Source: Axinella damicornis (taxonomy: Eukaryota > Porifera > Demospongiae > Axinellida > Axinellidae). From it: DNA of 64,000 nucleotides. Under the pieces are notes generated by a model. It ran no database searches and was not told where the DNA came from. It saw nothing but the letters and a program-made list of their open reading frames with translations. Shown piece by piece: positions 36,701 through 49,669 of the stretch. Location: the NCBI GenBank assembly GCA_963931865.1, contig OZ007514.1, positions 3,643,084-3,707,083 of the forward strand, given 5' to 3'. Position numbers and translations under genes: made by a program. Within the stretch, counting starts at the first letter, position 1. The number at the start of each line of letters is the position of its first letter.

Positions 36701-39700
36701 CATTTCTTAGTCCAACCTCTTTGACAAGTACTTCTTCAGGAGCCTTCATTTCTTAGTCCAACCTCTTTGACAAGTACTTCTTCAGGAGCCTTCATTTCTT
36801 AGTCCAACCTCTTTGACAAGTACTTCTTCAGGAGCTATTCAAGTGCTTTCCTAATAGGGTGGGCGTACTTTCGAGTAATAAATGACCCTTTGCAACAACT
36901 TGTCGCAAAAAAGGGGGGTGGGCGTATTTTTGAGGGTGGGCGTATTTTCGAGAGACTACAGTACTACACCTGGTACTACACTCTTTTCCATTATCACAAT
37001 CTCTGAGATAAGAGCACATAGAAGTGTGCAGGAAATGGGAGTCTACGTGCATGTAGCTATATCCCATTGCCATAGTAATGGCTAGGATTAGCTATTTTGA
37101 CTGATAAGCAGCAGTGAGTACTAGAGATTGGGGCAACACTGGAGTAAGCGCCATCCCAATGCAGCTGCAACTTATACGCCTACTGCATTCTCGTCAATGA
37201 ACTGGGGACCTTACTAGTGCTACCTGATGCCTCTTCTTAATTGACATTGCTGGATTTTTACTTAGAATATACATATGAGGTAGCCTCGTTCCCAGGCCAG
37301 CGCGCCGCTTTCGGTTGCACGAAAGAACGCAAAGGGCCTGGTATGTTTCCTCATGTGTGTTACGTCAAGGGTAGAAAGGACTTAATACCACACGTATCTA
37401 CATGTAGCTAGGGGGGGGGGGGGGGGGGGGGGGGGGAGCTGTCATACACACCAAGCCTTTTAGTTCTGAAATTTTTTGGCCATTTGTCGATTACATAATG
37501 CTCACGTGAGGAAACATACCAGGCTCTCCGCGCTTTTCCGTACTGCAAGCAACGAAAAGCTGGGCGGGGCCTGGGGACGAGGTTACGTATGAGGTACTTA
37601 GATGGTATCTCAAGTCACAAGTTTTAGTGCACTAACTTGTGGTTACAGCAGTTACGAGCCTGTGAAATTAAATTTGTTGGTCCATCTCCCATAGAGAGTA
37701 TAGTATATTAGGGGGTCCCCCCCAAACAAATACATTCTCTACAGGAAATGGACCAATAAATTTCAGGGGGGGCTCATAACTCCTCTAATCAACAAGAAAG
37801 CACTCATAAATTCCCAGGCCCCGCCCCAGCTTTAGACACTTGCAGTACGCTTTTTGTACTGCAAACTTGAATACCTCCATTGCAGGTATAACCTGTATTG
37901 GTCCACATCCCATAGAAAGTATATTAGGGGTCCCCCCCCCCCCCCCCCCCAATACATTCTCTATGGGAAATGGACCAATAATTTTCACAGGCTCATAACT
38001 CCTCTAACCAACAAGATAACACTCATAGCCTCGTTGTACCTTCATATAACCCGGAACAGAATCAGTAATGCAGCACTAATTCTCCACGTGGGAAAATGCT
38101 ATCATCTGAATTCAAGATTGCAATGTTGTGACTCGGGACTCCACCAATCAGAGAGAACACTTCTGAGAGAGCTCAGCAAGAAATTATCGTTCAATACAAT
38201 ACAGCTCGACAACTTGTGCACTGTACCTAAGAATTTGAAGATGAAATAAGTTTTGCTACACAACTCACCGGCACAGTGGCAGCTCTCGATGCGCTGAAAC
38301 TTATCCGTCACCAGTTAGGCCTACCCTTCCATCATTGGAACTCTTCCCTTCTTCAGATTCCTTATCACACACTATCTACATGTATTTACACTCTTTGTCT
38401 CACTATCTCAATGGAACGTGATTACAGAAGTATTCTCTCTGCTTGCTGGAGTCCCAAGTCACATTTTAAGAGATGATAAGCTAAATGTAGCTTCGTCCCC
38501 AGAATCCTCCCCAGATTTTGTGGCATAAGGCTGGGAGAGATTTCTCAAGATAGCCACCTTATTGATGCCTCCTCAGAACAGATGAAACAAATTATGGCAC
38601 AAGGTACGATTCCAAGACTATGGAAAGGAGTAGAATAAAGTAGTCTCAACTGTCTCTGTTGGACTACCTCTACTTCCCGTCACAACACTGTAGCCATGCA
38701 GAACGTACCAATAATGGGGTTAGCGTTGGGGCCCTCTTCTCCCTCTCCCGCTGCCACACGTGATGGCTTGTACTCTTCCTCGTTCGAGCTGGCCTCTTGT
38801 GCTACTTCTGAGTGTGTGTGTGCACGTGGGGGGAGTGTGTGTGTATGTGTGTGGGTGTGTGAGTGGAGGGGGGTGTATTGACATGTATGTATGTGTTCAA
38901 AGGTAAGCCGGACGGTATAGTCTCATTTTGCCTACTCTCATTTCGCCTACTCTCATTTCGCCTACTAAAGATCAATGTGTGTCATTTCGCCTACTCAAAT
39001 AAAATATATATATTTACAGGTTAAGTTAAATATATATATTTACAGGTTAGTATGAGCAGATATATACACCTGAAAGGTACTCGTCTAGTGTGAGTGAGTT
39101 AGCTGTGAACCTAGTTTTTAGTTCTTTTATCTTCTTGTCTCTCTAAGTTGCTCTTCGGTTGCGTCGTGTAGGAGCAGCTCCAGTAGCCAGCTGTGCAATC
39201 AGGGCCGGCGCCACCGGTACGGCCGGTACGGCCATGGCCGTACCAGTTTTTGAGGAGGAAAAATGGCGTTGCTGGGATTCTGACTTACGAGCGCGTAGCT
39301 AGCTACATCCAAAGTTTCCTCCTTGAGGCTTCCTCTGGCTAAAGCCGCGCCAGGACAGACTGCTCCAAGTTGTCACGAGTCTTGGTTTCGAATCGCGTCC
39401 ATTTTCATGGTCTAGGGACGAGACCGAATGGAGACTAACGCGCCGTGACGGCAACCTTCAAACAACGAGATGCTCGCGATGTAGGCTAGCTACCCTTCCA
39501 GCCAACTTACATTTTTACTTTCCACGTCGAGAGTGAGACAGTCACGGAAAGTAGTGGCAGTGCAGTGCAAAGCACGAAGGTGCTACGGAGAGCTCATCCT
39601 GCTAACTGAAAGTGAAGGTGAAAATTTTTTTCCGCGCTTTGCGCGGACTTATCGGCGCTACGCGCCTCTATGCACTGCCTTCGGCAGTGGTCGTACCACT

Positions 39701-41622
39701 CCAAAATAGCTGGCGCCGGCCCTGTGTGCAATGGACACTTCAGTTGAGGCCTGTTCTTTCTTGAAGGTCTCTATTAACTCGTACACATTTGGATGTGCTT
39801 TTCCAACAACTTTCTTCAGTCTGTTGTGCCAGCCTTCCACGTGATATATACAGGTACTTCTTGAAAACTGACCTCGAAGGTTTCTCTTGGTACGGATATC
39901 TAATATCAAAGGTTGGACTTCATTTAGGAGTAAAGGTGTACCTTGAAAACTGACCTCAAAGAGAGAAACCTTTGATATCTAATAAGGTAAGCACTCCTTG
40001 AAAACTGACCTCAAAGGATTTTAGGTACACCTAGCTCATTCTCTTTGAAAACTGTTCCTACTGACCTTTGAGACCTCAAAAGTACTCTCTTGGTACAGAT
40101 AGGTAGCCATATGTACTTGATTTGTTGAGTAGGCGAAATGACACACATTGATCTTTAGTAGGCGAAATGAGAGTAGGCGAAATGAGAGTAGGCGAAATGA
40201 GAGTAGGCGAAATGAGTTCGGACATGCATTCAAGGGATGTCCAGGCTTGCACTGAGAAAATGACCTGAAAACAAGCAACACAAAGTAGGGGTGGTCACTT
40301 CCACACTTTGAGCTACATGTACGACTGGGGTCACAATCCTGGCCAAATGCAATACTCCAAAACTTCACACAGGTAGTCGACTTTTGCCAAGGTCACAGGT
40401 TGTTGCATCTCTATGTCACGTATGGGAGTGATCACCCCTCAAGGGATGGTCACTCCCATATGCACACCATTCGTGACCCTGCGACTGCACATAAAACACC
40501 TTGACGACCGTGACCCTGCGACTGCACATAAAACACCTTGACGACCCTGTGACAAGAGAATGACACTCCCATAGATGCCGTAGTCCGAGCTGCGACCGGG
40601 GTCAAGAAATCTTGACCGTCCTTTTTGCTGCCTTTAGTATACGGGGTCAAGATTTGCTGATAAGCCCTGTCGCAGCTCTGACTACGGTGTCCACGGGAGT
40701 GTCACCCCACCACTGTGACCCCAGTAAATATTACACATAATTATGGGAGTGACCACACCTTCCTCCTAGAGAACTGCTCACTCCCAACAACACAGTACAG
40801 GAATGTCTCACCTCCGCTGGGTGACCACACCCTATGGACCTTAGGGGGCCTCCCCCTCTTCCTCTTCACAGGTACAGGTGGAGCCTCCTCAGTTTCCATA
40901 GCAACAGGTTGACTGAAGGGGTCCCCTCCCACAGCCTGTGCGCTTGGTCCCACTCCATCACCTGCAGCCTGACTCAGACGTCGACGCTTGGCCTTCAAAG
41001 CCATCTCCCCCTCCTGCCGCAAATGCTCCGTGGCCTCTCCAGAACATATCTTGCATGCACAGCTCTTTTGGTGTTCCTTAAACAGCCCCTGGCTAATGTA
41101 CTCCTTCAAACATCTCCCCTTCAACCGGATGCTTCGCTTCCAGTCCTTTGAGCTCTGCCGACCAGACACCGCTTGGAACTCATTCGGGGTGATCCAGCGG
41201 CTCTTAAACAGCACACACCTACCAATGCTGCCACGTGCAAATCTGTTCAGGTAAAATCTGGCTTCGTTTTCTGCGCAGCTTACGGGTAGGTACTCCCCGT
41301 ACTCATCGGTTAGGAACAAATTGCTGTAGGCAGCCGAGCGGATGTGTAACTGAGGGTCACTGGAGCTAGTGCTAGCAGAAGTACTCGTAGAAGTATTACT
41401 ACTGCCGCTGTCACTGGACTCGCTCGAGCTTTCTTCGGCGTCACTGTGAATTCGATGTAGATCCCAGCCCGCTTCCTCGATCTCCAACCCGGCCCCGTTT
41501 TCGGTGATTCTTTCCAGCGCTGGCGGCTCTCGCTTGGGCTTCCTGGTCTCCTGCGGAGGGGAGATGGTTTCGTCCGAGTGCAAGAGTGCCTCAGGGTGCC
41601 TATCTCCTTCCCAAGCCTCCAT
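33389..41622 (-). CDS. SAND / AT-hook / SAM-domain nuclear protein, three exons
   Basis: Exons on the minus strand: 41622-40812, 38807-38709 and 33693-33389. Both introns are phase 1 and the joined frame gives 404 residues. Exon 1 has an acidic, Ser-rich N-terminus, then a SAND DNA-binding domain (LPVSCAENEARFYLNRFARG to CKICSG, about residues 105-190) with the hallmark KDWKRSIR, then an AT-hook (KRKRGRPPK, near 255). Exon 2 is a 32-codon acidic linker. Exon 3 carries a C-terminal SAM domain (WDSEEVAEFLRLRGF to ISRLR) whose EIDG...LLGEQHL...MKLGPAL pattern closely follows polyhomeotic/Polycomb-type SAM domains, several of which polymerise. It is probably a chromatin regulator. Its ATG lies 204 bp beyond the stop codon of GMPS on the same strand. 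Intron 1 carries the MULE/hAT element nest. I do not assign a vertebrate symbol. Additional small exons cannot be excluded. Confidence 0.82.
34478..34876. mobile_element. TAG-family foldback element
   Basis: Arms start TAGCCTCATTCCCAGTCCC. The perfect 9-bp duplication GCGAGAACA lies at 34469-34477 and 34877-34885. It splits a dispersed repeat whose uninterrupted form is at about 8766 and 30895. The interior matches the element at 9644. Confidence 0.85.
34996..35500. repeat. Dispersed repeat (AACCTACAGCAAACAGTTGC family), copy 3
   Basis: A copy outside the PEX5 cluster, followed by an inverted pair around 35465-35565. Confidence 0.7.
36097..36959. mobile_element. Inverted-repeat element, GTAGTCTCTCGAAAATACGCC ends truncated by decay
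   Basis: Left arm GTAGTCTCTCGAAAATACGC and right arm GCGTATTTTCGAGAGACTAC, each followed by further degenerate copies of the GGGCGTATTTTCGA motif. The interior carries the 46-bp tandem repeat at 36601-36834. No coding sequence. Confidence 0.7.
36601..36834. repeat. Tandem repeat, unit about 46-47 bp, five copies
   Basis: Units read CCTTCATTTCTTAGTCCAAC ... CAAGTACTTCTTCAGGAG and are nearly identical; one unit lacks a T. Confidence 0.85.
37281..37585. mobile_element. TAG-family foldback element with poly-G interior
   Basis: Ends TAGCCTCGTTCCCAGGCC and CTGGGGACGAGGTTA, flanks CATATGAGG / CGTATGAGG. It contains a run of 26 G. Confidence 0.75.
39200..39724. mobile_element. hAT-type MITE, 525 bp
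   Basis: Perfect terminal inverted repeats CAGGGCCGGCGCCA / TGGCGCCGGCCCTG are flanked by the 8-bp target duplication TGTGCAAT (39192-39199 and 39725-39732). Both the CAGGG end and the 8-bp duplication are hallmarks of hAT elements. No transposase is encoded. Confidence 0.85.
39732..39909 (-). pseudogene. Mutator-like (MULE) transposase relic
   Basis: The minus-strand frame contains VEGWHNRLKKVVGKAHPNVY followed by ELIETFKKEQASTEVSI, a pattern typical of the C-terminal part of MULE/FLYWCH-type transposases. The rest of the protein is missing. The frame is cut on its C-terminal side by the hAT MITE at 39200-39724. Confidence 0.65.
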
Positions 41623-41826
41623 CTCGCTACAACTCAGGGACCTTTGCCAGTGTATCGCCCATCAACAATACGCCTAGCGCCTCGCCTCCTGATACCAGAA
41701 ACATTAATTTTAGTGCGCATGCGCACAAATCTCGAAAATCAATGAACTCTGAACTTTATGCAATGAATTATTGCTGCAAGGGCTTGTGCATGACTTTTTC
41801 AATAATGCGGTCTTTAAACTGCCATT

Positions 41827-42092
41827 CTACTCCCATTCTGTAGTTCCAGGAGGTTTGGGAGTCAAGTCGTAGAGAACACGGGATATTCCAGACACCCCCT
41901 GCAGAGTGTGGACCATTTCTGAGAGAATCTGGAGGAAGGGAAAGAAGTCCTTTGGTTAAAGACTTTCGTCTTTGCACATACACCGAAGTGCAGAGACACA
42001 TTACAGGAAATACAGATTTTAAATTTACATGAAGCAAGTGGAAATGGCAAAATAGCAGCCTAGGGCCAAAGTGTCGACTCCAGTGGTAATAG

Positions 42093-42135
<43 letters not shown>

Positions 42136-45100
42136 ATTTGCGACAGGAATGTCTCATCAGCCAGTGGCTGGTCTACCTGAGAGTCCTGCATATTAAATAG
42201 AATGTTTATAAAATCAGTGGGTAAAACAGAGATCAAAGCCCTTTCTAAAATCCACAATGAATAAAACAACCCTCTCTTAGGACTGCATACAGATCAGCAA
42301 ACAATTTTGAGCAGCTTTGTTTTTGTTTGCCTTCTTTGCACTTGGGTATAACACATGTTATGACAACCGGTGAAAACACGTTATCACTTCAGCAACAACA
42401 AACTGTTGTGTTTTAACATTGAAGTGCTTCACACCTTAAAGGGTTCAGATGAACTGTAGCAGTCGTCTTGACTGCTGCAGTTCAAACCAATGCAACAGGA
42501 GTGTAGCATGCACAGTAGCTTTATGCATTGTAAAGGGAGTGTCACTCCCATAGACGAGGTGTGACTGTAGCCATGGTCCCAGGCTCTCTCCTCAAAACCG
42601 GTGGGAGAGAGCCTTGGACCGTGGCTAGTGTGACCGGCGGTCAAGAACAATCATTTGTTGTTGTGAGTGTTGTGGTGTGATCAGCATCAATTATAGTGCT
42701 GGGATCATGTGGGATGCCACCACAAAATGACTGTGGCTTTTTGGTTCTTTGCTTCATGCATCCAGGGTGTTCGCATGTGGCTTCCGTTATTAACGTACAC
42801 AAGCACGTACACAGACATTCAGCAGCAATGGGCTGGTATCGTTCAGCCTGGACGAGAAGTCAGAGTAAAGGAGTATGCATATGCAAAGAGAATGAATTAG
42901 TTACTGTGGCCTCACAACATCATTTTAGCGAAAGAGAGCATTCAGCAAGGAGTGGCAGTTTTAAATTTGAGTCGAGGATTGGGCCTGAATTTCATAGCTC
43001 AAATCTATCTTCACATGTACTACAGTTTGTATTTGTACTCATTCCCGAGAGATGACAGCATGCCTGCTCACGTGTAGGGGAAGGTGTTTGCCAGGAGTAG
43101 CAGGGATGCCCGTCATGAAGTCTGAAGTGATGAAGGTCCTAATGACGAGGGAGCGCTGACAGGAAGGCACCATGGGGCGCAGCTCAGGGTCTCGGTCAAA
43201 GTGTATCGGGATTAAGACGACCGGCATCTGACTGAGGTAGCCCAGCGCATCTGCACAGAGGGAGAAGACTTTCATTGAACTTTCTTGGGCAGAAACGGTC
43301 ACAGCATGGGTATGAGGCTCAAAGAGCATGGGTACGCCACTTATAGAGTTAGGGTATGAAGCTTATAGTGATTTCTCTTTCACAAGACAGTGTCACAATA
43401 ATATATGTCTCACAAAAGAGTACTGTAGTCACTTGCTATTAGGAGCATGTGCCTATATCTCCATAGGAAGGAAATATGCACCTACATGTAAAAGCGAGAT
43501 GTGTTATTTCGAATGAGTTTCCTCAAATAGGAAGTGCACTTCATTTCAAATTACAGCTTTTTCCACTCAGTAGGATCGAAAAGGCAGGGTTTCTGGAAGA
43601 AGACTTCAGCGCTTAATAAAGAGTAGCTGGGACAAGAGTCGAACATGCGCCTAACAGTGAATATGCGCCTATAAATGAGCTGCACCTAATAACGAGTGAC
43701 TACAGTATCTTCAACAAATATCCTTTAGTCCAAATATGGCATGTTCTCTCACTGTGTCTCCGCAACACTGTATGTGCAACATGGTCGGCTTGTCTGAGTG
43801 TAGCCAGGACGCCCGTGGTGAGGTGGGTCGGTGTCACCTCCTCTATGGGACCCTGCACCATGTTCCCAAACACCCAGACCACCCTGCAGGTGGAACAGAA
43901 TGGGGACAGCACAGTACAGCACGGAATGGAAACAGCACAGTATGGACTGGAGACAGTGCACTAGTCTAGTGTGGATATACACCCCACCTCATATCATCCC
44001 TTTCACACACATGAAGCTGATCTACATCTACTGTATATCAATGCACTGCAGATATCACATTTTAATTTTGAACTACAAAATGTACTCTCCTAACATCAAT
44101 TCACACACCACTTTCAGTTTCGAGAAAATGTTGATTTCTACATGTAGGTACATGAACAGGAATATATATATACACCTATATGTGGCGGTCCCTAGTAGAA
44201 AATTTCATTCTCATCACTACATGTAAGTTCAAAGTGTGACATCTTCCGTGGAGGGTGTGGTTCAAATGCACAGCATAGCTGCTCAGATGCTTACAGGTAC
44301 CTTACCGCAACTGTGTTAAAAATTTAAACCCTGGCCTCAATGACATATTTCGTTCTCATCACTACATGTAACAAATTTAAACCCTGGCCTCAATGAAATC
44401 TAGCACATTGAACTTAGCAATGTGAGCGAAGCACGCAATGGCATTCCACTCAGCACTGCCACAGTTTACTCAAAGGACAGGAGGCAGGATGAGAACATGC
44501 AATGTGCTAATAATCAAAAAAAATCAGGTATCCTCGTGATTAAGTACAGGCTGTGCATTTGTGGGTGGCTGCACTTCCAAAGTCACGTATTTGCAGATAG
44601 TCAGTAGAGATTGAGTGCCCTGACAGAGTAGACTGATATATGGGCACATGTATTTACTTGCATGTATTGAATAGTTTCACTACAGCATGACATCATGTCC
44701 TACCTCCTGGGATAGTGGCAGAGACTAACAGACAATCTGTACCGTGATGCTAAGAGTGCAGCTCCAGTATGGTTTCCTCTACCATAGCAGTGAATAGGTA
44801 CCTACCTACCACATTGACTAGCCAGAGAGGAAACTGCACACTCTATGTGTAACAAACCCTTGCTGGGTCACCCAAATAGGTCACGAGGTCACGAGGTCAG
44901 GAACAGATGGATCACAAAATGATTTGCTTGCATCCCTCACCTGTTGATGTTGTGGCATACTCTTGGGATGAGCTTCGCCAGAATCATAATCTCTTCCCAC
45001 AGAGGTTCGTCATCGGAAGACAGCGCGGCCACATAGTTGTAACTCCTACTGTCTCCCTGGACGTGGGAATGGAGAGGGTGATCATCACTCATTCCATACC

Positions 45101-48100
45101 GGTACGTGATACTGGTATGTGATGCCACATACATCTGTGTCAATTGGGACAACATTTAAATACAAGCTGGTAGGGCTGGGCGATACCTGCTATGGATATT
45201 TATAATCTTTCTCTCTCACAGTTGTACAAATTTATAGGAAGACACACAAAATAAAGTTACATACACTTAGAGTCTACTATCATGCAAAAATGTGCTGAGA
45301 ACGCTGTGTGAAGTAGTCTCCAACGTACTGTGAACGCTCGAATGTACTATGAACACTGTGTGAAGCAGTTTCAAACATTATGCAAAGTACATGTACGAGT
45401 CAAGTAACCTCAAAACCACAACAAGCACAAATTGACTACATGTGGCACAGAAATAGTACTTTTCAGGTTGCTTGTCAGGTCAAGTGCAGAGTCCAATTAC
45501 CTTAACTAACCACTAATTTGATTTGTCACACTGCAGCTCTACACTGTAAGTGTGAGAAATCTAATCAGTGGTTGGTTAAGGTAATTGGACTCTGCAGTTC
45601 GCACTTTTCATTTTGACAAGCAACCTGAAAACCTCTGTATGTACATGCATGTATACCGAGAAAAATGTTGCCACTACCATATAGCGTGTTCTTTAGCAGG
45701 AGAAAACGTTCGCGAATTGCTTGTGGAGAAAACTCTCGTGGATTTGCCGTAACCCAGTTCGCCACACCCACTAACACTCATCAGAATGAGACTTGGTGTT
45801 CTGAGAATTAGGACAAGGTAAGCACGCCGCGAGTACAAGAAGATGAGCGAGTTACAGAGCTACGTGGTGGAGTCCATAGCGAACGGTTGCTGTCATGCCA
45901 TGTTCGGCATCTCGTTTTGCTATCTGTGCCTTCTGTTTGGGAGTGAAGTAGTCATGTCATCTACATAGCCCGCTTGCGTAGGATTCACCCCCTCCTGCCG
46001 TGCTGGATAGATCTATAGTACCTGTTTCACCTCTTTTCGACAGCAGTGATTGTTGAAGGAGGTACAACCGTCAATACCGTGCCAAAAAAACGGAATCAAT
46101 ACACTGGAAAAAAGCGAACAGGGCATCATCTGACATCAGTTAGTACTCGGCATGTTGCAGCCAGTGGTAATGTTTGCGGATCGCCACAGAAACGCGAAAT
46201 TCGTGAAGTTTCTCCCGTGAAAGAAACCCGCTATACGGTACTACAATATTATGTTTATAGCCGAACAATGATGGTATATATATAGTGTAGTATTGACAGT
46301 ATCACCAGGTTGAGTGTAATACGGTAGCATACCTGTACTCCGACTGAGTAGATGGGTAGCACCGTTCCAGACAGAATGCACTCCCTGGTGATCCTGAGCA
46401 GCAGCTCCTGCTCTGATTGGCTGGTGAACTGCTGGATGAGGGTCACCATCGGGGACGGGTTCTGGGAGGAATGGTGGTAGTCCACGATGTTGGCCAGGAG
46501 GGTGTTGGTGGCGGAGAAGTCCTCTCGGAGGTAGGCATCACTCTGGCAGATCACACGGATGGCCAGGCCAGGTCCTGCATGGGGTCAATCAGAACCACAG
46601 TAAATGGGAGCAGGGGAGGAGAGGAGGGGGAGGAAAGAGGAGAGGGGAGGAAAAAGGAGGGAGGAAAGAGGAGGGGTGGAGAGGGGAGGAAAGAGGAGGG
46701 GTGGAGAGGGGAGGAGAGAGGAGGGGTGGAGAGGGGAGGGGTGGAGAGGGGAGGAAAGAGGAAGGAGGAAAGAGGAGGGGTGGAGAGGGGAGGAAAGAGG
46801 AGGGGTGGAGAGGGGAGGGGTGGAGAGGGGAGGAAAGAGGAGGGGTGGAGAGGGGAGGAGAGAGGAGGGGTGGAGAGGGGAGGGGTGGAGAGGGGAGGAA
46901 AGAGGAAGGAGGAAAGAGGAGGGGTGGAGAGGGGAGGAAAGAGGAGGGGTGGAGAGGGGAGGGGTGGAGAGGGGAGGAAAAAGGAGGGGTGGAGAGGGGA
47001 GGAAAGAGGAGGGGTGGAGAGGGGAGGAAAGAGGAAGGGTGGAGAGGGGAGGAAAGAGGAGGGGTGGAGAGGGGAGGAAAGAGGAAGGGTGGAGAGGGGA
47101 GGAAAGAGGAGGGGAGGAAAGAGGAGGGGTGGAGAGGGGAGGAAAGAGGAAGGGTGGAGAGGGGAGGAAAGAGGAGGGGTGGAGAGGGGAGGAAAAAGGA
47201 GGGGTGGAGAGGGGAGGAAAAAGGAGGGGTGGAGAGGGGAGGAAAAAGGAGGGGTGGAGAGGGGAGGAAAAAGGAGGGGTGGAGAGGGGAGGAAAGAGGA
47301 GGGGTGGAGAGGGGAGGAAAGAGGAGGGGTGGAGAGGGGAGGAAAGAGGAGGGGTGGAGAGGGGAGGAGAGGGGAGGGGTGGAGAGGGGAGGAAAGAGGA
47401 AGGAGGAAAGAGGAGGGGTGGAGAGGGGAGGAAAGAGGAGGGGTGGAGAGGGGAGGGGTGGAGAGGGGAGGAAAAAGGAGGGATGGAGAGGGGAGGAAAG
47501 AGGAGGGGTGGAGAGGGGAGGAAAGAGGAAGGGTGGAGAGGGGAGGAAAGAGGAGGGGTGGAGAGGGGAGGAAAGAGGAAGGGTGGAGAGGGGAGGAAAG
47601 AGGAGGGGGGAAAGAGGAGGGGTGGAGAGGGGAGGAAAGAGGAAGGGTGGAGAGGGGAGGAAAGAGGAGGGGTGGAGAGGGGAGGAAAAAGGAGGGGTGG
47701 AGAGGGGAGGAAAAAGGAGGGGTGGAGAGGGGAGGGAAAAGGAGGGGTGGAGAGGGGAGGAAAAAGGAGGGGTGGAGAGGGGAGGAAAAAGGAGGGGTGG
47801 AGAGGGGAGGAAAGAGGAGGGGTGGAGAGGGGAGGAAAGAGGAGGGGTGGAGAGGAGAGGAAAGAGGAGGGGTGGAGATAATGAGAAGGCTGCTTTTACT
47901 TCAATATTAACGCATCCTGAAGAGTATCCTCCATGAAAGACTGCTTGTACATCATTGTGCACCAATTATACAATGTGTACAGGGACACCCCCAACCAGGC
48001 TTTTAAATAGCACTGATGAGGGTCCCATGAGTGTCACATGACCTGATTGAGTACACACCTGGAAAGGGGTGTCTGTACACGAGCTCCTTCGGTAGCTCCA

Positions 48101-49638
48101 AGTCCTCCCCAAGTGACCTCACTTCATCCTTGTGGAAGTCACAGAGGGGCTCAATCACCCGACCCTAAGAGAGGTCAGTTTACTGAGTTGTGTACACAGA
48201 TACATGTATGTAGGGTTCTAGTTGTAACAGGTACTTCTAAAAGGGTCTGCAAATCAGAAGCCCCCAAAGCTCAAATACTGTTGATTTCATCAAAACCCAT
48301 CTTTCCTAAAATTACACTCCTCGTCTTCAACACCTACATATACCAGATTGGAAGCGCAACCTAAAGCAGATGCAACTTGACAGATAAAGGCAAGGCATTC
48401 CCCAACTGGAAGTCCTCGGAACCATCCATCATGCAGTGTGTGTCCATGACCAACAGATTTGATGTTGAAAAGACTGAAGGCGGACTAGTACTGATGTTGT
48501 TCATTACATACACATGTGCAGATTGGATGGTTCCAGGTGGAAGGCTGTTGAGAGGACAATGTGAAGGGTGTACGTGTTGATTTTACCTCTGCCTCATTAG
48601 TACAGTATTCATCACTGAAGCAGCCTTAGCCATTCAACCTAATCAACTTAAGGAGAGAGACCAATTAACTGCACCAGGTAAGAACCCACCTGTTGATTGG
48701 AGGGTTCTCCTCAACCAACACACCAGGTGAGAACCTGCCTGTTGATTGGAGGGTTCTCCTCAATCAATACACCTGGTGAGAACCCACCTGTTGATTGGAG
48801 GGTTCTCCTCAATCAACATGCCAGGTGAGAACCACCTGTTGATTGGAGGGTTCTCCTCAATCAACACACCAGGTGCGAGCCTGCCTGTTGATTGGAGGGT
48901 TCTCCTCAATCAATACACCTGGTGAGAACCCACCTGTTGATTGGATGGTTCTCATCAATCAACATGCCAGGTAATAACTCAGCTGTTGATTGGAGAGTTC
49001 TCTGAGAACCCACTTGTTGATTGGACAGTTCTCCTCAATCAATGCACCAGGTGAGAGAGAACCTGCCTGTTGATTGGAGGGCTCTCCTCAATGAACCCAC
49101 CTGTTGATGGAGCCAATGATCACACCAAGGCACCCACCTTCTTTCTGAGCTCTCTGACCAGCTCTGTGTCGTTGTGATGAGTCTTGATGACGTGGGCGTT
49201 GCTGCTGGCAAGGGCAGATGCACTCTCTATCAAGTCTGGTCTCAGCGTACCTACACAGAGGTACATGTACGTGAAATGTAGCACACAATCAGAGAGACCC
49301 TGGTAGCATTCCCAGGCCGCACGGCCCGCATGGGAATGAGGCCAGTACATGTACATAGCATCGTTCCATATTCTGAAATCCCAGGCACAAAGTAGCCTCG
49401 GTCCCAGGCTCTCTCCTCTAGAGGAGAGAGCCTGGGACCGAGGCTAGAGGAGAGAGCCTGGGACCGAGGCTAGAGGAGAGAGCCTGGGACCGAGGCTAGG
49501 TACAATGGTCCTGCAGTGTACTACACACAGTAAGCTACACGTATGATCTCGCAAATAAGAGTCTAGCAGTTACATGCATAGAACACAGACACTGCAGATA
49601 ACCACATTGGACTTGAAATCGAAGCCTACCCTAACCAT

Positions 49639-49669
<31 letters not shown>

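Larger units (their letters stand above)
38922..40216. mobile_element. MULE-like element with subterminal repeats
   Basis: The ends are inverted arrays of CTCATTTCGCCTACT: several copies at 38922-38993 and the reverse complements at 40124-40216. Both arms also share the spacer AAAGATCAATGTGTGTCATT. Inside is a transposase relic (39732-39909) and a nested hAT MITE. Between 39860 and 40080 lie repeats of CTTGAAAACTGACCTC. The element sits in intron 1 of the SAND/SAM gene. Confidence 0.7.

Noticed and set aside
40834..41254. Plus-strand frames opposite the SAND exon
   Set aside because: Shadows of the well-supported minus-strand SAND/AT-hook exon.
46417..47965. Four overlapping open frames of 400-500 codons on both strands
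   Set aside because: They arise because the 25-bp purine repeat has no stop codons and shifts frame by one each unit. The encoded proteins are just repeat translations.
48677..49105. CRISPR-like repeat array
   Set aside because: Units are contiguous and diverged with no unique spacers, and the context is a eukaryotic intron.
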